From assembly GCF_921293095.1 (NCBI RefSeq), contig NC_060254.1, forward strand, positions 105,982,917-106,046,916: DNA of 64,000 nucleotides, read 5' to 3'. The notes beneath the pieces were generated by a model. It had not been told where the DNA came from. It ran no database searches and worked only from the letters and a program-made list of their open reading frames with translations. Positions within the stretch are counted from its first letter, which is position 1; each line of letters opens with the position of its first letter. The position numbers and the translations under genes were made by a program. The DNA comes from Ischnura elegans (lineage: Eukaryota > Arthropoda > Insecta > Odonata > Coenagrionidae). This document shows positions 11,103 to 22,407 of this stretch, in pieces.

Positions 11103-13019
11103 TCATTCCCACCCCATAGATTTTGCTATCAAAATGGATTAGTTAATGACACTTGTAGACTATGCAGGATAGAGAAAGATCGTTTAATTTGATTGTATAA
11201 TTAGAAGAATTGGAGAAGAAGCATTCACCTGGGTTCCTCATGGGGAATCTAAGTGAACAGTTGGGCATTAGGGACCCTAAGTGTCTTATATGTGTAACAC
11301 CTAGTGAGGTTATCAAGGCTCTATTGCACCCTTGCAATGCCAAGGACCCATCTACTTCACTTGGGAATCAATCCAGTTACGACTCCGTACTAACTTACAA
11401 AAATTCCATAGCTCTAAAATACTACTACTAGAGTACTACTTCAGTGTTTTCCTAAAGAGGGGCTAATATGGCTTATTGTCAGTGTGAGTTTAAAAAACTA
11501 TTTGTATCCGTTATTCTAGCAAGTCGTTCATTAATATGCCTTCACATAGAAATTATTGGGAAGATGTTTGCAAAGGAATGTGTTTATCTAGATATCTCAT
11601 CGACCGGAGAAAAAATTCCCAGCAAACGCCACAAAAAATCATTATATGCATCGATTACATGTTCGATTCATGATAAATATGATCTTCATGTCCCGTTTTT
11701 GACTTTGAAGGAGTAATACAATGCAACGGAATTGCTGGAGACTTACCGGAAAGGAAATCGATTAAATAATTCATGACTACGATAAATTTCCGCCAGGAAA
11801 ATTGAGGCTGGGAAATAACACCTTCATACGGGGCTCTAGCAATCTCTTCTTTGAGTAAATTTACCCGAAAACCAAAGAAAATGCGAATTTCCTGGACATA
11901 AAATTATTTTTGAGAGAACCAGATCCTGGTTGCTAAGCAGCTATCTCTGTGGGATGTATTTGAACAAAATATGGGAAAAATATATATTCTTAAGGGCGTA
12001 TTACACGATATAATAAAGTTTAGAAGTTGTTTTGTTACTTACATATGGTATTACCCATATTGAAAACTGTTTCCTCAAAAAACTGGCGTTTTTATGCGTA
12101 TGCACTGTTGCTACGAGTACCTTTTACAAGGATTAAAGGCATATTAACGCACTCCTAGCAACGTGCGGCTATCGTCTTCTGAGGGCATTGTTGTGAGGAA
12201 AAGCATGCGGCTGTGCATATATATATATTATAATTCATTTCATTGCAAATATGTAAACTGTTCTAAGAATCAATAAAGTGCCGTATTTTCAAATTAGTAA
12301 AAGTATTTTCACTGAAATTATCTACATGGAGTCGCGGTGGCCGGTAATTTTCATGCGGGTATTTTTTTTTTCTGCGTGAATTTTTATTGCCACGGATTAG
12401 AATTGATTGTTTCGATCCTTGTTGATTTAGCGGGGTTAATTTATACACATATAAATATCCGTCGTCTAAATATTAGTTCGCTGCCAGTTTTGGCTGTAAT
12501 AATTTTCGGATTTCCAATTTGTTTGTTCACGCCCTCTATTTACTTCACCCCTTCTGTAGTTCAAGGAGGATATTTTACGCGGCAGAAAAAAAGACATGGA
12601 AAATTTACGCGTGTTATTTAAAAAAATTAAATCTGAGCATAGAAATCATGTAAATTCCTCTCGATAAATATGAATATAAGCTATATTTATTCTGATTAAA
12701 TATCAAACTGTTTATAACCGAATAAAATCTTAATTGCAGATTATATCGGCGTATTTAAGTGTCCAATAATATCTACCCTTTTCACACGGATATATTTACG
12801 TCGGATTAGTGTTCAATCTTTCAATCAGTGTCGCCGTTTCGTCATTGATATGAGCAATTGTGACCTTCGAATAAATTTCTGCCGCTGTCTCTTGGACGTT
12901 GAATAAAAAATTACATCCAATATTGTCCCACAGAAGAATCTCTCTCTTATTCCAATTGTAGATATTAATGCCAATGTGTTGACAAAATCCATCCTGCTAC
13001 GTTTGGGCAATAGTTAACG
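11103..13019. other. Unassigned AT-rich sequence
   Basis: Only short frames without motifs. A short AT dinucleotide run lies near 12220. No repeat terminus, tRNA or promoter pattern that I can support. Confidence 0.4.
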
Positions 13020-13319
13020 TTGTTGGAGCTTCTGAATATTTCTGCTCTTCTAGGTACCAAGGGATTATAGGTATGAAATCATAACTATTAGTCAACAATC
13101 CTAAGATTGATTTGACGTAGCTGTCAATTCCTCTCTCCTATCCGCTAGCCTCTTCATGGTGACATATTTCTTCCCTTTTGCATCCTTAATTATAGCCTGT
13201 CCAATGTAACTCATTCGGGACCGTCCCTTGCCATTCTTTCCTTCCAACTTTCCTTCTATGATCGTTTAATCAGGCCATCATGTCTCATAATGTGGACAAG
13301 AACTATTCCCGTCTTCTGC
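13020..13319 (-). pseudogene. LINE reverse-transcriptase ORF, C-terminal end
   Basis: Read on the minus strand this is the tail of a non-LTR retrotransposon ORF: GRNGKGRSRMSYIGQAI, then KYVTMKRLADRREELTA and SNQS, matching the common ending in which a GR-rich block precedes a SYxGQ motif and an MKRLAxDRxxWR helix. It is the downstream half of the LINE at 18101-18550. The two halves are separated by the piggyBac-like element at 13324-18096. Stops and frameshifts are present, so it is not functional. Confidence 0.75.
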
Positions 13320-14739
13320 TTAACCCTTAGAGGACCAAGGGAGGGCTAAAAAATGTCCACCTTTTCATTTTTTCAATATTTTAAGTACTTATTCACCCAA
13401 TAAAGATTTATAACTTCGTTATATTGTCAAATATAGGTTTAAAAAGATAAATACATCTTGATGTATATGGAAAATTTTGTTCATACAACGTTATGAGAGC
13501 GTAAATACGCGGTGGACACAAAGTAACCCTCCCTTGGTCCAACCTGTGACATATTTTTCGACCGAATGGAATCGTGTAATGGGGCAAATAGTTTTGTTTG
13601 GCATTATAATTTATAACTTAATTAGTTTAAATTATGTATTAACGTTTAATTTAATTCAACAATAGGCTACATATTGCATTTATGTATTTAAACTATAGGA
13701 TGTAATTACTTTGATTTTATTTCACAAATTTCTACTTTACATAGTTTCAATTACTATTCTATTCTAAGAAATCAGAATTCGTAAAAATAGTTTTCTATGT
13801 ATTTATCTTACATATTGATTAATTTTCTTTAAAAAATTTGAACTGCATGTTTAAAATAAATACTCTGTTTCTATTCACCTTGCTTGCTCTTATAGGCTCT
13901 GCTTGGCAGAATTATAAACTGATACATTATATCGAAAAAAAGGTTCTGAATACCCTTCTGTAATGTTGAATATTGAAGTCATTCCCTCTATAATACTTTC
14001 ACAAAAACCTTTTCACTGTATTTATTTTATTCATTCATGAACAGTAAAGGGCGCAAAGAGCTCTATCCAGCCATTCATGAAGCATCTATTAAAAAAAATG
14101 AATTTTTTCATATCCCGGAAACACTTTGGTTACCTATCTAATCAGACTCGCAAGAATTCGAAGTATTTTACCTTCATGTCAAACTGGAATGCCATTGATG
14201 CGAATGCATGAGGGCAACAAGAACTAGCCCTCTTTCTTACCGTGATATTAGTGTTTTTAAATTTATGACACACCGGCTAATTTACTCAATACCTTCACCC
14301 TCACCCTCAGCTGTTGCGTGATTTGAACTCTCGCCATTCAAGATGCAATCTGTATACAATATAATGCAATTTATACAATCAGGATACAATCCCAAAATTA
14401 CCTATCATACGGTGAGCATTTACGATGCATGGCATGCTGTCAGCAAAGCTCCTGTGAAATTTTGGTCCTCATGTTGACATCTAGAGCTACTATGCGGTGG
14501 TTTTTGAGTGAAAGGGTTTATATCTTTGAAAATTTTTCCTATCTGCTTATCTACTTGACTGAGAGTGACGTGTAATGAGAATTGAAAATCACAAGTGACA
14601 CAGAATAAGTCAGTAATGAAGAATTGAGTGAAACTGTAGTCCATGTTAGTGAAATCAATTCAAATAATGAAGTAAGGCAGGTGAAGGAAGTGGCTTTTGC
14701 AGGAAAAAAAGGCAGCTAGGAAGATATCGAGTACGTTGC

Positions 14740-16960
14740 AAAAATGGCAAGGAAAAACCTGAGTGATCCTCGCGTGACTAGGTGAACCATTCAAAATATA
14801 TTGCGGAAAAAGCAATGTTTACTACCTGCTGGTAAGGAAAAGGATATGCGCAAGTCATCTGAAAAAATTTCAACCCTGAAATTCTTGACATGATTTGACT
14901 GCATACAAATGAAGAAGCAGAACGAGCTCGAAGTCTAAAAATGATACGGTAGAACTAAAATCCTTCGTAGGATTGTTAAGATAGGAGTTTTGATACTGCT
15001 CGGTGCAAACGGTGATAGCAAGTTAGAATTGCATGATTGCCCAGCTAGCACATTATAAGTCATTGAGATAAGGTGAAAGGAAGAAATAAGGAAGTCGCTT
15101 CTCAAGTAAGCTTGTTATGGGTTTCTTACGGCCATGGCAAAATGGATGCCAAACTTTCAGCACTTCCGTAGATGCTGTTATTATCCCATCGTTACAGAGT
15201 GTTAATTAAGGCCTTTATGCATTAAAACAATGTTTTTATTATTGGCGCTTCTATATTATGAGGAGAAATAACATCATACCGCCATAATTTGAAAATCATT
15301 CACATTTATGAACTGATAGCTTAACGAAGGTCGTAAGAAAAACACAATTTCACAAGAATACCAACGTAGAATAATATAAAAATGCCGGAAGGAACATCTA
15401 ATATACGTTATGTAGTCGTCGGGTTATCAAACCATAATTTAAAATTCATAAATGTTAAAATGTATGGACCTTGAATAAATTCAGTTTTTCATGCACATGC
15501 CAAACAAGTTTTTTTTACATAATTGGATATTTAAGTAGTAACTACGCCACCCATTTTCAACAACCGCCGTGGTGTAGTGGTTAGCGAGTAGTACTTCGGT
15601 TCCGAGGATCGCACGTTCGGATCCTTCCTGGCGTTATTTTTTTTCTTTCCGCCGCATGGATAGAGTACTTGTACTATGCTTTATATCTTCACTAGCCGGT
15701 TGCTTGCAGTTATTAATTTTTTTCTATTTACGGGAAAATCTGTTATCAGTTGTTCAGCCCTTCTAAAAACTCGCTAAATTTCCCCAATAGCCTTTAAATT
15801 CATGTCAAGATGAGCCGCGTAGCATGTGTAGTACGCTGTTCAGCCGCCTTTGGCGCTCCAACAGAAGTGACTTACATTGCCTGAGGATATTTGACGGCAT
15901 TCCTTACCTAAACGCCCCTAACGTCTTACCCTTGCCTTATATAAGTCCCTTAGCTTACGATAAGCTGCTTATCAATTTTTTCCGTAAGAAAACCATAAGA
16001 AACGGTTAACTCACTTACTTTGTGCTATCTGGGTGGTGGTTACATAGATTTGGAAGGTCCTCCTATGCTACGAAGAGTTGAAACGGATTTCAGGAACTAT
16101 TGCCTTATTTGATGAAAAGTCTACTCAGGGAAAGACAAAGATGAAAAGACAAAGTTGCGCTTATTTTTCGGTATTCCAAATGGTCAATGCGATATAACCC
16201 AAATATTACATTTGTGAACCCGATATGTTAGTTGATGAAATATTGTCATTGTTTAGGGGAAGGTGTAGATTTATAGTATTCATGAAACAATAACCAGGGT
16301 AGTATGGGATACTTATAAGAATGTTCACCAACTGTTATGAGAGGTATGTGCTCAACATGGAAATTGTTGCCTCAGAAAATAATGAACCATCAAAAAGCAG
16401 AGGTTCAAACGAAATAGTGAACGCCTGGTGGTCCCAATCAAGAATTCCGGGGGAAATATGTCAATGGGTAGATACTATAATTCTGTGGAGCCAGCAGAAG
16501 AACTTTATGGATTGACTATGGTTGGAACTATGTAGAGTAACAGAAAACGTATTCCTGAACAATCGAAGGGAACAGCTAGTCACAAGATTTTTTCAAGTTT
16601 GTTTGAACTTACAGACCCGAGATCTGGGAGTCCACCGGTGACTCTTATCATTCATCACCAAAGAGAAGCCTAAGAAAAATAGCGTTTCTCTATCCATACA
16701 GCATAATGAAATCTATTCATATCTGATATATAAATGTCAGTAATTGTTTCAAAAATAAATGTGACGTAAATTTGCTCTACTACAACACCAAAGGAGGAGT
16801 TGATGTTATTGATCAGATGCTATGAAAGTATTCCACCAAAAGATGTACAAGAAGTTGGCCAATCTGTCTTCTTTGCACTAATCGACATTGCTGCCCTAAA
16901 TGGATTCTCTCTTTTTATACCCATTTTCCTCAGTAAAATATCAAAAAAATTAAAAGGAGA
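14740..16960 (+). pseudogene. piggyBac transposase pseudogene
   Basis: piggyBac transposases excise precisely at TTAA. Remnants occur in the right order on the plus strand: an N-terminal block near 14755-15040 (ILRKKQCLLPAGKEKD-like, then HTNEEAERARSLKM in mixed frames, then GVLILLGANG), a catalytic-core block at 16030-16290 (LHRFGRSSYATKS, later NPDMLVDEILSLFRGRCRF, where the family has a DE and FRGRC motif), and a C-terminal block at 16781-16920 (YNTKGGVDVIDQML, then a stop, then YSTKRCTRSWPICL). GGVDxxDQM carries the third catalytic Asp. Many stops and shifts, plus an unrelated insertion of about 0.9 kb (roughly 15100-16010), show it is dead. The C-terminal Cys-rich finger was not located. 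Confidence 0.82.
15562..15640 (+). repeat. tRNA-derived SINE head (tRNA-like)
   Basis: Contains a good Pol III A box (TGGTGTAGTGGTTAGCG) and, 34 bp on, a B-box-like ACGTTCGGATCC, at tRNA spacing. The acceptor stem pairs only about five of seven positions and the anticodon arm does not form a normal 7-nt loop, so I call it a SINE head or tRNA pseudogene rather than a tRNA gene. A T-rich tract follows directly. Confidence 0.5.
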
Positions 16961-17496
16961 CATCATTTAGGCATATTTGTTGGGCCTTGAACTTGTGCGG
17001 CCACAATACAGTATTAGTTGGAAAAGAAAATAGGTTTACAGAACCACATTTTATTGATGATGGAAGGGGTCGCGGATAGAAAAATACAGCCGTCATATGT
17101 TGCTGTCAAAGTAATTGGCACAGGAAGTTTCCACGCGTGCAGCAACGCACTCACATCAAAAAGAGAAAAACCTAACAAATTATAAAAAACTATGATTATA
17201 TGTAATATATGTAACAGTTATATTTGCGGTAAACATGGCATAAAAACTAACGCATACAATACAGGCAATAATGCTGCCTTATCAGAAGATTAGAGTTGAT
17301 AATTCATTAGTGATTGCTAATGTTAAAAATTTTATAACTTTATCGGAATGAAATGGTTATTGATAAATAAATACTACGAACAATATAGAACATAATTTTT
17401 TTTAATAGGAGACGTATTATGATTTACCATGTACTTTTAAATTAGGTAACAGAAAAAATTAATTGTTTGAGGCGTAACTTGGTGAAAGCGATTCAT

Positions 17497-17661
17497 AATT
17501 AAATTAAGAAAGAAGAACTTTGTACTTTCACATTAATATTTATTCACGACCATGGTTTCAACGTTAGACGTCATCCTCTGGGGATGACGTCTAACGTTGA
17601 AACCATGGTCGTGAATAAATATTAATGTGAAAGTACAAAGTTCTTCTTTCTTAATTTAATT
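17497..17661. repeat. Perfect-arm 80-bp palindrome
   Basis: Bases 17497-17576 are exactly complementary to 17582-17661, with a 5-nt centre (TCTGG). I checked the arms base by base and found no mismatch. The palindrome lies inside the piggyBac-like element. AATTAGGTAACAGAAAA occurs just upstream (about 17442) and at the right edge (about 17658), so the palindrome sits between short direct repeats. Perfect arms in otherwise decayed DNA imply a very recent origin, gene conversion between arms, or an assembly/sequencing fold-back artefact. Confidence 0.9.
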
Positions 17662-18100
17662 AGGTAACAGAAAACGGAGTGGAAAATTTTAGGATATTTT
17701 AAATAATTATAAAATTGTTGTCCTGGAGTACGGTTGCTGAAAATTGACTTAAATTTGAAATACTATGCCTTATTGTTATTTTAGATGCACAGTTATCGGT
17801 GATTTAGAAACTTTATTTTCAAATAAGAGCATGAAATCCGGAACCTCTGTGAAGAAGTTTTATCATAATTTCGTTTATGATCAGTTTAAAAAGATTTGAA
17901 AATTTCAATAGTCTTATTGCGATTTTATGACTTTCAGCTGGATAAACAACTTTTAAAATGTTTTAACAATGTAAAAACAGAATTGTTGAAGATTTATTCT
18001 GATTCATGGTTAGTTAAAACGAAAAAATATAAGTGGACATTTTTTGACCCTCCCTTGGGCCACGGTGTAACCGGAAAAAGCTTGGTCCTTTAAGGGTTAA

Positions 18101-18550
18101 GGCTTTTAGAAGACTTATTTTTATTCCCACTTTCTTAGCACTCCTTCATTACTTACACGTTCGATCAATTTTATTTTCATCATTCTTCGGTAGCAACACA
18201 TTTCGAATGCTTCCACTCTTTGACTTCTCTGCTGCTATCAACGTCCAAGCCTCACTTCCTTAGAGAATCATACTCCCTATGTAGCATATGATGTATTTTT
18301 TCCTTACATCTATGCTTGCATTATCAGATGTAAGAAGATCCACCTTTTTGTAGTAAGCCATCTTCGGCAGCGTTAATCTACTGACCATTTCTGTCTTGCT
18401 TCGTCCATCGTTCGTAGTTCGGCTTCCCAGGTAAGAATACGCTTTCACATCTCATAGTTTTTTATTTCTTAGCTTAATGTTTGTCCTAGCCTCCTCTCTT
18501 TTTCTGCATACTAATATTCTTCTCTGTCTCGGCTATGACTGCTATGCCGT
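18101..18550 (-). pseudogene. LINE reverse-transcriptase ORF, thumb region
   Basis: On the minus strand this reads SYLGSRTTNDGRSKTEM, SRLTLPKMAYYKK, DLLTSDNASIDVRKKY and SEAWTLIAAEK. These match the conserved stretch after the catalytic palm in LINE reverse transcriptases (YLGS.I..DG...EI, then KR...CY..S...YG.E.WTL). It is the upstream half of the ORF whose end is at 13020-13319. The piggyBac-like element landed in a TTAA between them. More diverged LINE sequence probably continues to about 18900. Not functional. Confidence 0.78.
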
Positions 18551-18899
18551 CAGCGAATCATAGCATAGTTTTTTTCTCCGTTAATATTGACACTCAAAGC
18601 CTTCTCCTTCTAATCACCTAAAATTATAAGGTTTTCTTCACCCCTTACCTGTTTGATTACTGCTATCTTCATAGACGCCTTAAACTTCTTCATCCTATAG
18701 TAGTCCGTCGTAGGTATGCGTTAACGTGTACCACTACGGAATCTACCGGCTTAGTCTCTAGCTTTACCATAATTTTCCTTTTATTTAGGACGGGACCTTT
18801 TTCCCTAAACTTCGATCGTATGCCCCTTATCTCTTACATAATTAATGGAAGGAGAAATATTTCTCGTAGTTTTTCAAAGAAATTAGTAAAGGCCTTATA

Positions 18900-19427
18900 A
18901 ATAAATTATCCCCTACGAAATTAAAGCGGGCCAAATGTTGGCAAAGTCGAATTCATTAGTTCGTAATCAGACATAGCTTAGTCCCAAGAAGATACATTGA
19001 ATGAATCACACACCATTTGTACGTTGAAGATGTTGTTATAACATTGAAATTTAGGTCACAATAACTTTTCTTATAATCGTATTGCAAGTGTTTCATTCAA
19101 TATGGAAAAATTCCGCTCAATCGCGTTTGAATCTTCGGATTTTATTTGTAAGTTGAATTAAGTATATGCTTTTATGTAGAGCGTTTGAAAATCATTAATC
19201 ATTCTATCAAATTAAGTTGTTAAGCATGGAACGGAAACTAAATATTATCATCTACCGTACAGTGGTTAGAGTAATTTGTGAAAGAGTATATTCCAGCGTC
19301 ACATTCAAAAGGTTTTGTGCTCTTACTCATACAAAGTACTGCATCCAACAAGTAACTTTGTATGCAGTCACGCGCGCGAGTGCATAGTTAAATACACCAA
19401 GTATGATATTCGGCATGAAAAAATCAT
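18900..19427. other. Unassigned sequence
   Basis: AT-rich, without a coding frame or repeat terminus I can support. Confidence 0.35.
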
Positions 19428-19505
19428 TTGGTTAACCTGGAATTCGAACCCGGATATCCCCGATGACCGGTCAAATATGCTACTAATTATACCACAAAGC
19501 CACCT
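19428..19505 (-). repeat. tRNA-like SINE fragment
   Basis: Minus strand shows TGGCTTTGTGGTATAATTAG (A-box region) and GGGTTCGAATTCC (B box) at tRNA distance. Stems are imperfect. A related copy lies inverted at 19575-19650 (shared AAAAAA.CATTT, TTAACC.GG and the B box), making an inverted pair. Likely SINE heads rather than tRNA genes. Confidence 0.45.
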
Positions 19506-19574
19506 TTTTACTTGAATATGAGAATCTCTTTTTCCTTGTGACTAAGATTCGCCTAGAAAAAAAATTACTTGGTA

Positions 19575-19650
19575 ATACGTAACTTGTGTAACATAACTGA
19601 CCGGCAAACGGGAGGATCTGGGTTCGAATCCCGGTTAAGCGAAATGTTTT
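19575..19650 (+). repeat. tRNA-like SINE fragment, inverted partner
   Basis: Carries a perfect B box (GGGTTCGAATCCC) preceded by ACTGACCGGCAAACGGG, and ends in a GCGAAATG plus T-run tail. It is the inverted partner of 19428-19505. The A box is poor. Another A-box-like stretch (GGTGGCCTGAGTGGTAGAG) occurs at 19814. Confidence 0.45.
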
Positions 19651-20029
19651 TTTCGTGGCAATTAACAGTCTTGGTATATATGTGTCCTCATTCATGTTAA
19701 ATAATAGTGGTGTATAAGAACTAAAATTCCCTTCGAAATTAAAAAGAAATGGGTAACATGTCAAGTACGAGACCTGACTTCAGTGCAGTGTACATCCCCG
19801 GAAGGGTCATACGGTGGCCTGAGTGGTAGAGAAAAATTGATCTTGTAATGCTCCTCAGAAATTTTAACTTCTTCCCAAGGCGGAGATGTTAGTATTGAAG
19901 AATTTTTAATGAAATTACATTTTGTTGTCATAAACTTCTAGAAGCATCATTATGCAGAAAACTTTCTACAGTTACACTTAATGAGTCTACCTGATGTTTT
20001 CAAGTAGGCTTCCGTGGAGATTGTGATGA

Positions 20030-20399
20030 TATTTAGTGATTTTTTCGGGTATTCTTCCGCGTTTATCCATTTTGTAGGACAATATTTCGCCAACGTTCCA
20101 GTTGGCTTCCTCAGGTCCACTGAACTGTCGATGCAGAAAGTTGTTCATCTTATATACACCCCGTTTGCCGCCTTTTTTGTGGAGGTGTGCCCTGATTGGT
20201 CAGGATCTTTGAAGACCCTTTTCCACGCGCTGGCGAGATTGTAGCCGTCTTCACGGTTGAAGTTCTTCGTTGTTTTGGCGATCTCAATTGCCTCCCTGAT
20301 TATTCTCGGGTAGTAGCGGCCTTCTTTGTACAAAAGAGAGGCGTCGTCAAAGCCAATATTGTGCGTCGGTCCACTCCATTGGTGTTCCGCCGCCGCTGA
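20030..20399 (-). pseudogene. Penelope-like element, C-terminal fragment
   Basis: Minus-strand sequence reads GRYYPRIIREAIEIAK, then KNFNREDGYNLASAWK, and further on PEEANWNVGEILSYKM and KRGRIPEK in another frame. The REAIEIxKxxxNFNREDG block is the well-known end of Penelope-like retroelement ORFs, following the GIY-YIG endonuclease. Only this tail remains; reverse transcriptase and GIY-YIG parts are absent here. A second such tail is at 54780-55560. Dead 5'-truncated copy. Confidence 0.72.
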
Positions 20400-20409
20400 C
20401 TGCCCCTAT

Positions 20410-20615
20410 GAAAAAATTGTATAAAACCGTATAAAATTTCTATACAGTTTATACAGGTTGTATACAATTTGTATACATTGTATACAAATTGTATAAACTG
20501 TATTAATTCACATGCTGTATACAGCATATACAATTTGTATACAATTTGTATACAATGTATACAATTTGTATACAATGTATACAATTTGTACACAATGTAT
20601 ACAATTTGTATAACA
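20410..20615. repeat. GTATACAATTT palindromic repeat cluster
   Basis: About 200 bp made almost wholly of GTATACAATTT / AAATTGTATAC units in alternating orientation, around ten copies, with GTATAAA-type variants at the edges. Units are self-complementary, so the region can form many hairpins. Similar but sparser GTATACA units occur at 33012-33060. It resembles a subterminal repeat cluster of a DNA transposon, but no terminus was found. It could also be a simple minisatellite. Confidence 0.7.
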
Positions 20616-20639
20616 GCAATTCAAAGTAGGCCTCAAAAA

Positions 20640-20955
20640 CTGAAGTCCAAAAATCAACTTAGTAGGGGACCAAAATAATGTTCCACCTTCGAGAGTTCAA
20701 TTGCTTCTAAAGATCATGAATCGCGTTTTAAACAAGATTCTTGGAGATCCATCAATGTTAGCCATTCAATGCCACTTGGAAATTTTTCAACTGAGGCGTC
20801 AAAAATTCAAGTCCAAAAATGAACTTAGTAGGGGACAAAAATAATGTTCCACCTTCGAGAGTTCAATTGCTTCTAAAGATCATGAATCGCGTTTTAAACA
20901 AGAGTCTTGGAGATGCATCAATGTTAGCCATTCAATGGCACTTGGAAGATTCAAT
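20640..20955 (+). repeat. 166-bp tandem duplication
   Basis: A unit of about 166 bp occurs twice in tandem, for example AGTAGGGGAC at 20661 and 20827, followed by near-identical sequence through ATGAATCGCGTTTTAAAC and GCCATTCAATG. The second copy yields a short open frame not supported as a gene. It lies between the GTATAC cluster and the THAP exon promoter region. Confidence 0.75.
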
Positions 20956-21039
20956 GTCACCAGCGGGCGTCCATATCTCCATAGTGTCCCCGTGTCCCGT
21001 TTGTATGAAGCGGTACGAAGGTTTTAAACAGTACACTGA

Positions 21040-21720
21040 CAAATTCATATGCAGCGATAAAATTGTATCACATACGCCCAAATTTCCTAAAAACTCGTGA
21101 TTTAATATATGACACAGTAGTCATTTCGTTTCTGGATACTCTGGATAAAAAAATTCATATCCGGTGTGGGACTATTTTCTTTTGCGGATGGGGCCATAGC
21201 CACCGAGAAAGAGAGCCCGCGGAAGGATCGCCCAGGATCGCCGTTGGAGATTACGTGGTTTACGTTGTTTCACCATATTCCTTAGATTTTTGTGGTTAAG
21301 TTGGTGAAAATTAGAGTTTTTGTGAATAGTGAAGTTTCCGTTATTCTTTAATTTCATTCGGTGGGCTTCAGAAACTTGTTTGTGAGGCATTTTTGTTAAA
21401 TATGCCTTTCTCGTGTGTGGTGCCGGTATGCGAAGGAAACCCCTGCAGGACTAGACCCAAAGTTCAAGTTTTTACCTTTCCTATAGATCTTCATGGATTG
21501 AAGAAGAAGTGTATTTTGGCGATAAGAAGAGACAATTTCACCCCTACGGAAAACATTAAGGTATGTACCCTTTCTCCCTGAAATTCTTTGGACGTAATTT
21601 CTAGTTAAAAGTGGCTTCATGATGTTGATGTACAGGACAAAGTGGTGTTTTAAAATATTGTAGCAGCAATTCATTTGGAAATTCTTGCATTTTAGTTGTG
21701 TTCGTTGTATTCTGTCGTTC
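21040..21720 (+). repeat. Long inverted repeat arm containing THAP exon (left)
   Basis: This segment matches, in inverted orientation, about 31450-32075. Shared landmarks are AATTCATATGCA, GATAAAATTGTATC, GGGACTATTTTCTTT, TGGGCTTCAGAAAC, the THAP exon, its GTATGTAC donor and intron sequence down to GTAGCAGCAATTC. By eye the arms agree at perhaps three quarters to four fifths of positions with small indels. The left arm lies outside, and the right arm inside, the CTTACCCAGACGG inverted termini. Confidence 0.75.
21402..21560 (+). CDS. THAP-domain protein, first coding exon
   Basis: The exon reads 53 codons from ATG 21402 to a strong donor (AAG|GTATGT at 21561, phase 0). The product starts MPFSCVVPVCEGN and continues VQVFTFPIDLHGLKKK and AIRRDNFTPTENIK. 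Start MP.SC..P.C, FxFP and a basic helix ending in RRxNFTPT are the first two thirds of a C2CH THAP zinc finger, a DNA-binding module of P-element and Kolobok-type transposases and derived host proteins. Cys5 and Cys10 are the first zinc ligands; the later Cys and His would come from the next exon. The usual Trp in KKW is Cys here. No second exon is visible before the inverted terminus at 21929, so the gene may have been cut by the insertion there. The frame is intact, unlike the copy at 31764. Confidence 0.7.
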
Positions 21721-22261
21721 GGATCTGTCGTGCAACAATTGCTCTATGAAAAATGTTCTTAATTATAATATATGTATTACTAGTATATTTTATAACTTTC
21801 ATTTATAAATATATAATGTATTAATATTTTTACTTAAAATCTTTTCTTTTTTAAGAAGAAGAAAAATCCAAAGAAAAGTTTCTAAAATGTTTACGGCCTA
21901 AAATGGACAGGTTTCCTAATTTTGAAACCTTACCCAGACGGCACAGAACCCTCCGTATCTAATTCGTATGTACATAGTACCCATTGACTAAGGGGATACT
22001 ATGCCGCTCCGTCGCTTTTCGTCAATGGATAATTTCCGTTCGCGGCCTGTCGACGAAGCGCGTACGCAGCATGTGAATGTCCGCTACTAAGCACGTACGA
22101 TTGGATACGAAGCGCGCAGGAACACGGCACTCAGGCTAATCTCAATCGATTGGGTCGAAAATTAGATATATCGTAACTCGCACGATCGAAAAATGTATCG
22201 AACGCAACACCATCGATAGCTACCGACCGTAGCGAGAACCTTGATACGAATCATTATGAAT

Positions 22262-22407
22262 TGTAAGTTCTCAATAGGTAAATAACACCATATCATGAAT
22301 TCTAATTACCATGAAAGACTCACGACCGACAAAGTTTTGTCGGTTGTGAGTTTTTCATGGTAATTATAATTCATGATATAGTATTATTTACCCATTGAGA
22401 ACTTACA
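22262..22407. repeat. Fold-back palindrome, 73-bp arms
   Basis: Bases 22262-22334 are nearly complementary to 22335-22407, from TGTAAGTTCTCAAT at the tip to ACCGACAAA at the centre, with only a few mismatches and essentially no loop. Probably a small fold-back/MITE-type element in the left arm of the outer transposon. No clear target duplication. Confidence 0.8.

Larger units (their letters stand above)
13324..18096 (+). mobile_element. piggyBac-like transposon (4.8 kb), decayed
   Basis: TTAA at 13320-13323 and 18097-18100 flanks termini CCCTTAGAGGACCAAG and (inverted) CCCTTAAAGGACCAAG. TTAA duplication with CCC-initial termini is diagnostic of piggyBac. At the right end the terminal repeat is interrupted after AGGACCAAG by about 27 bp before GGAGGGTCAAAAAATG resumes. 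Near the left end the first 36 bp recur inverted at about 13510-13541, giving a potential hairpin. It carries a transposase pseudogene, a tRNA-like SINE head and a perfect-arm palindrome. It interrupts a minus-strand LINE. Confidence 0.88.

Noticed and set aside
15562-15640. Functional tRNA gene
   Set aside because: Control boxes are good, but the acceptor stem is mismatched and the anticodon arm does not fold with a 7-nt loop, so it is listed as a SINE head only.
20300-20678. Tyr/Ile/Cys-rich frames on both strands
   Set aside because: They are translations of the GTATACAATTT repeat and have no coding meaning.
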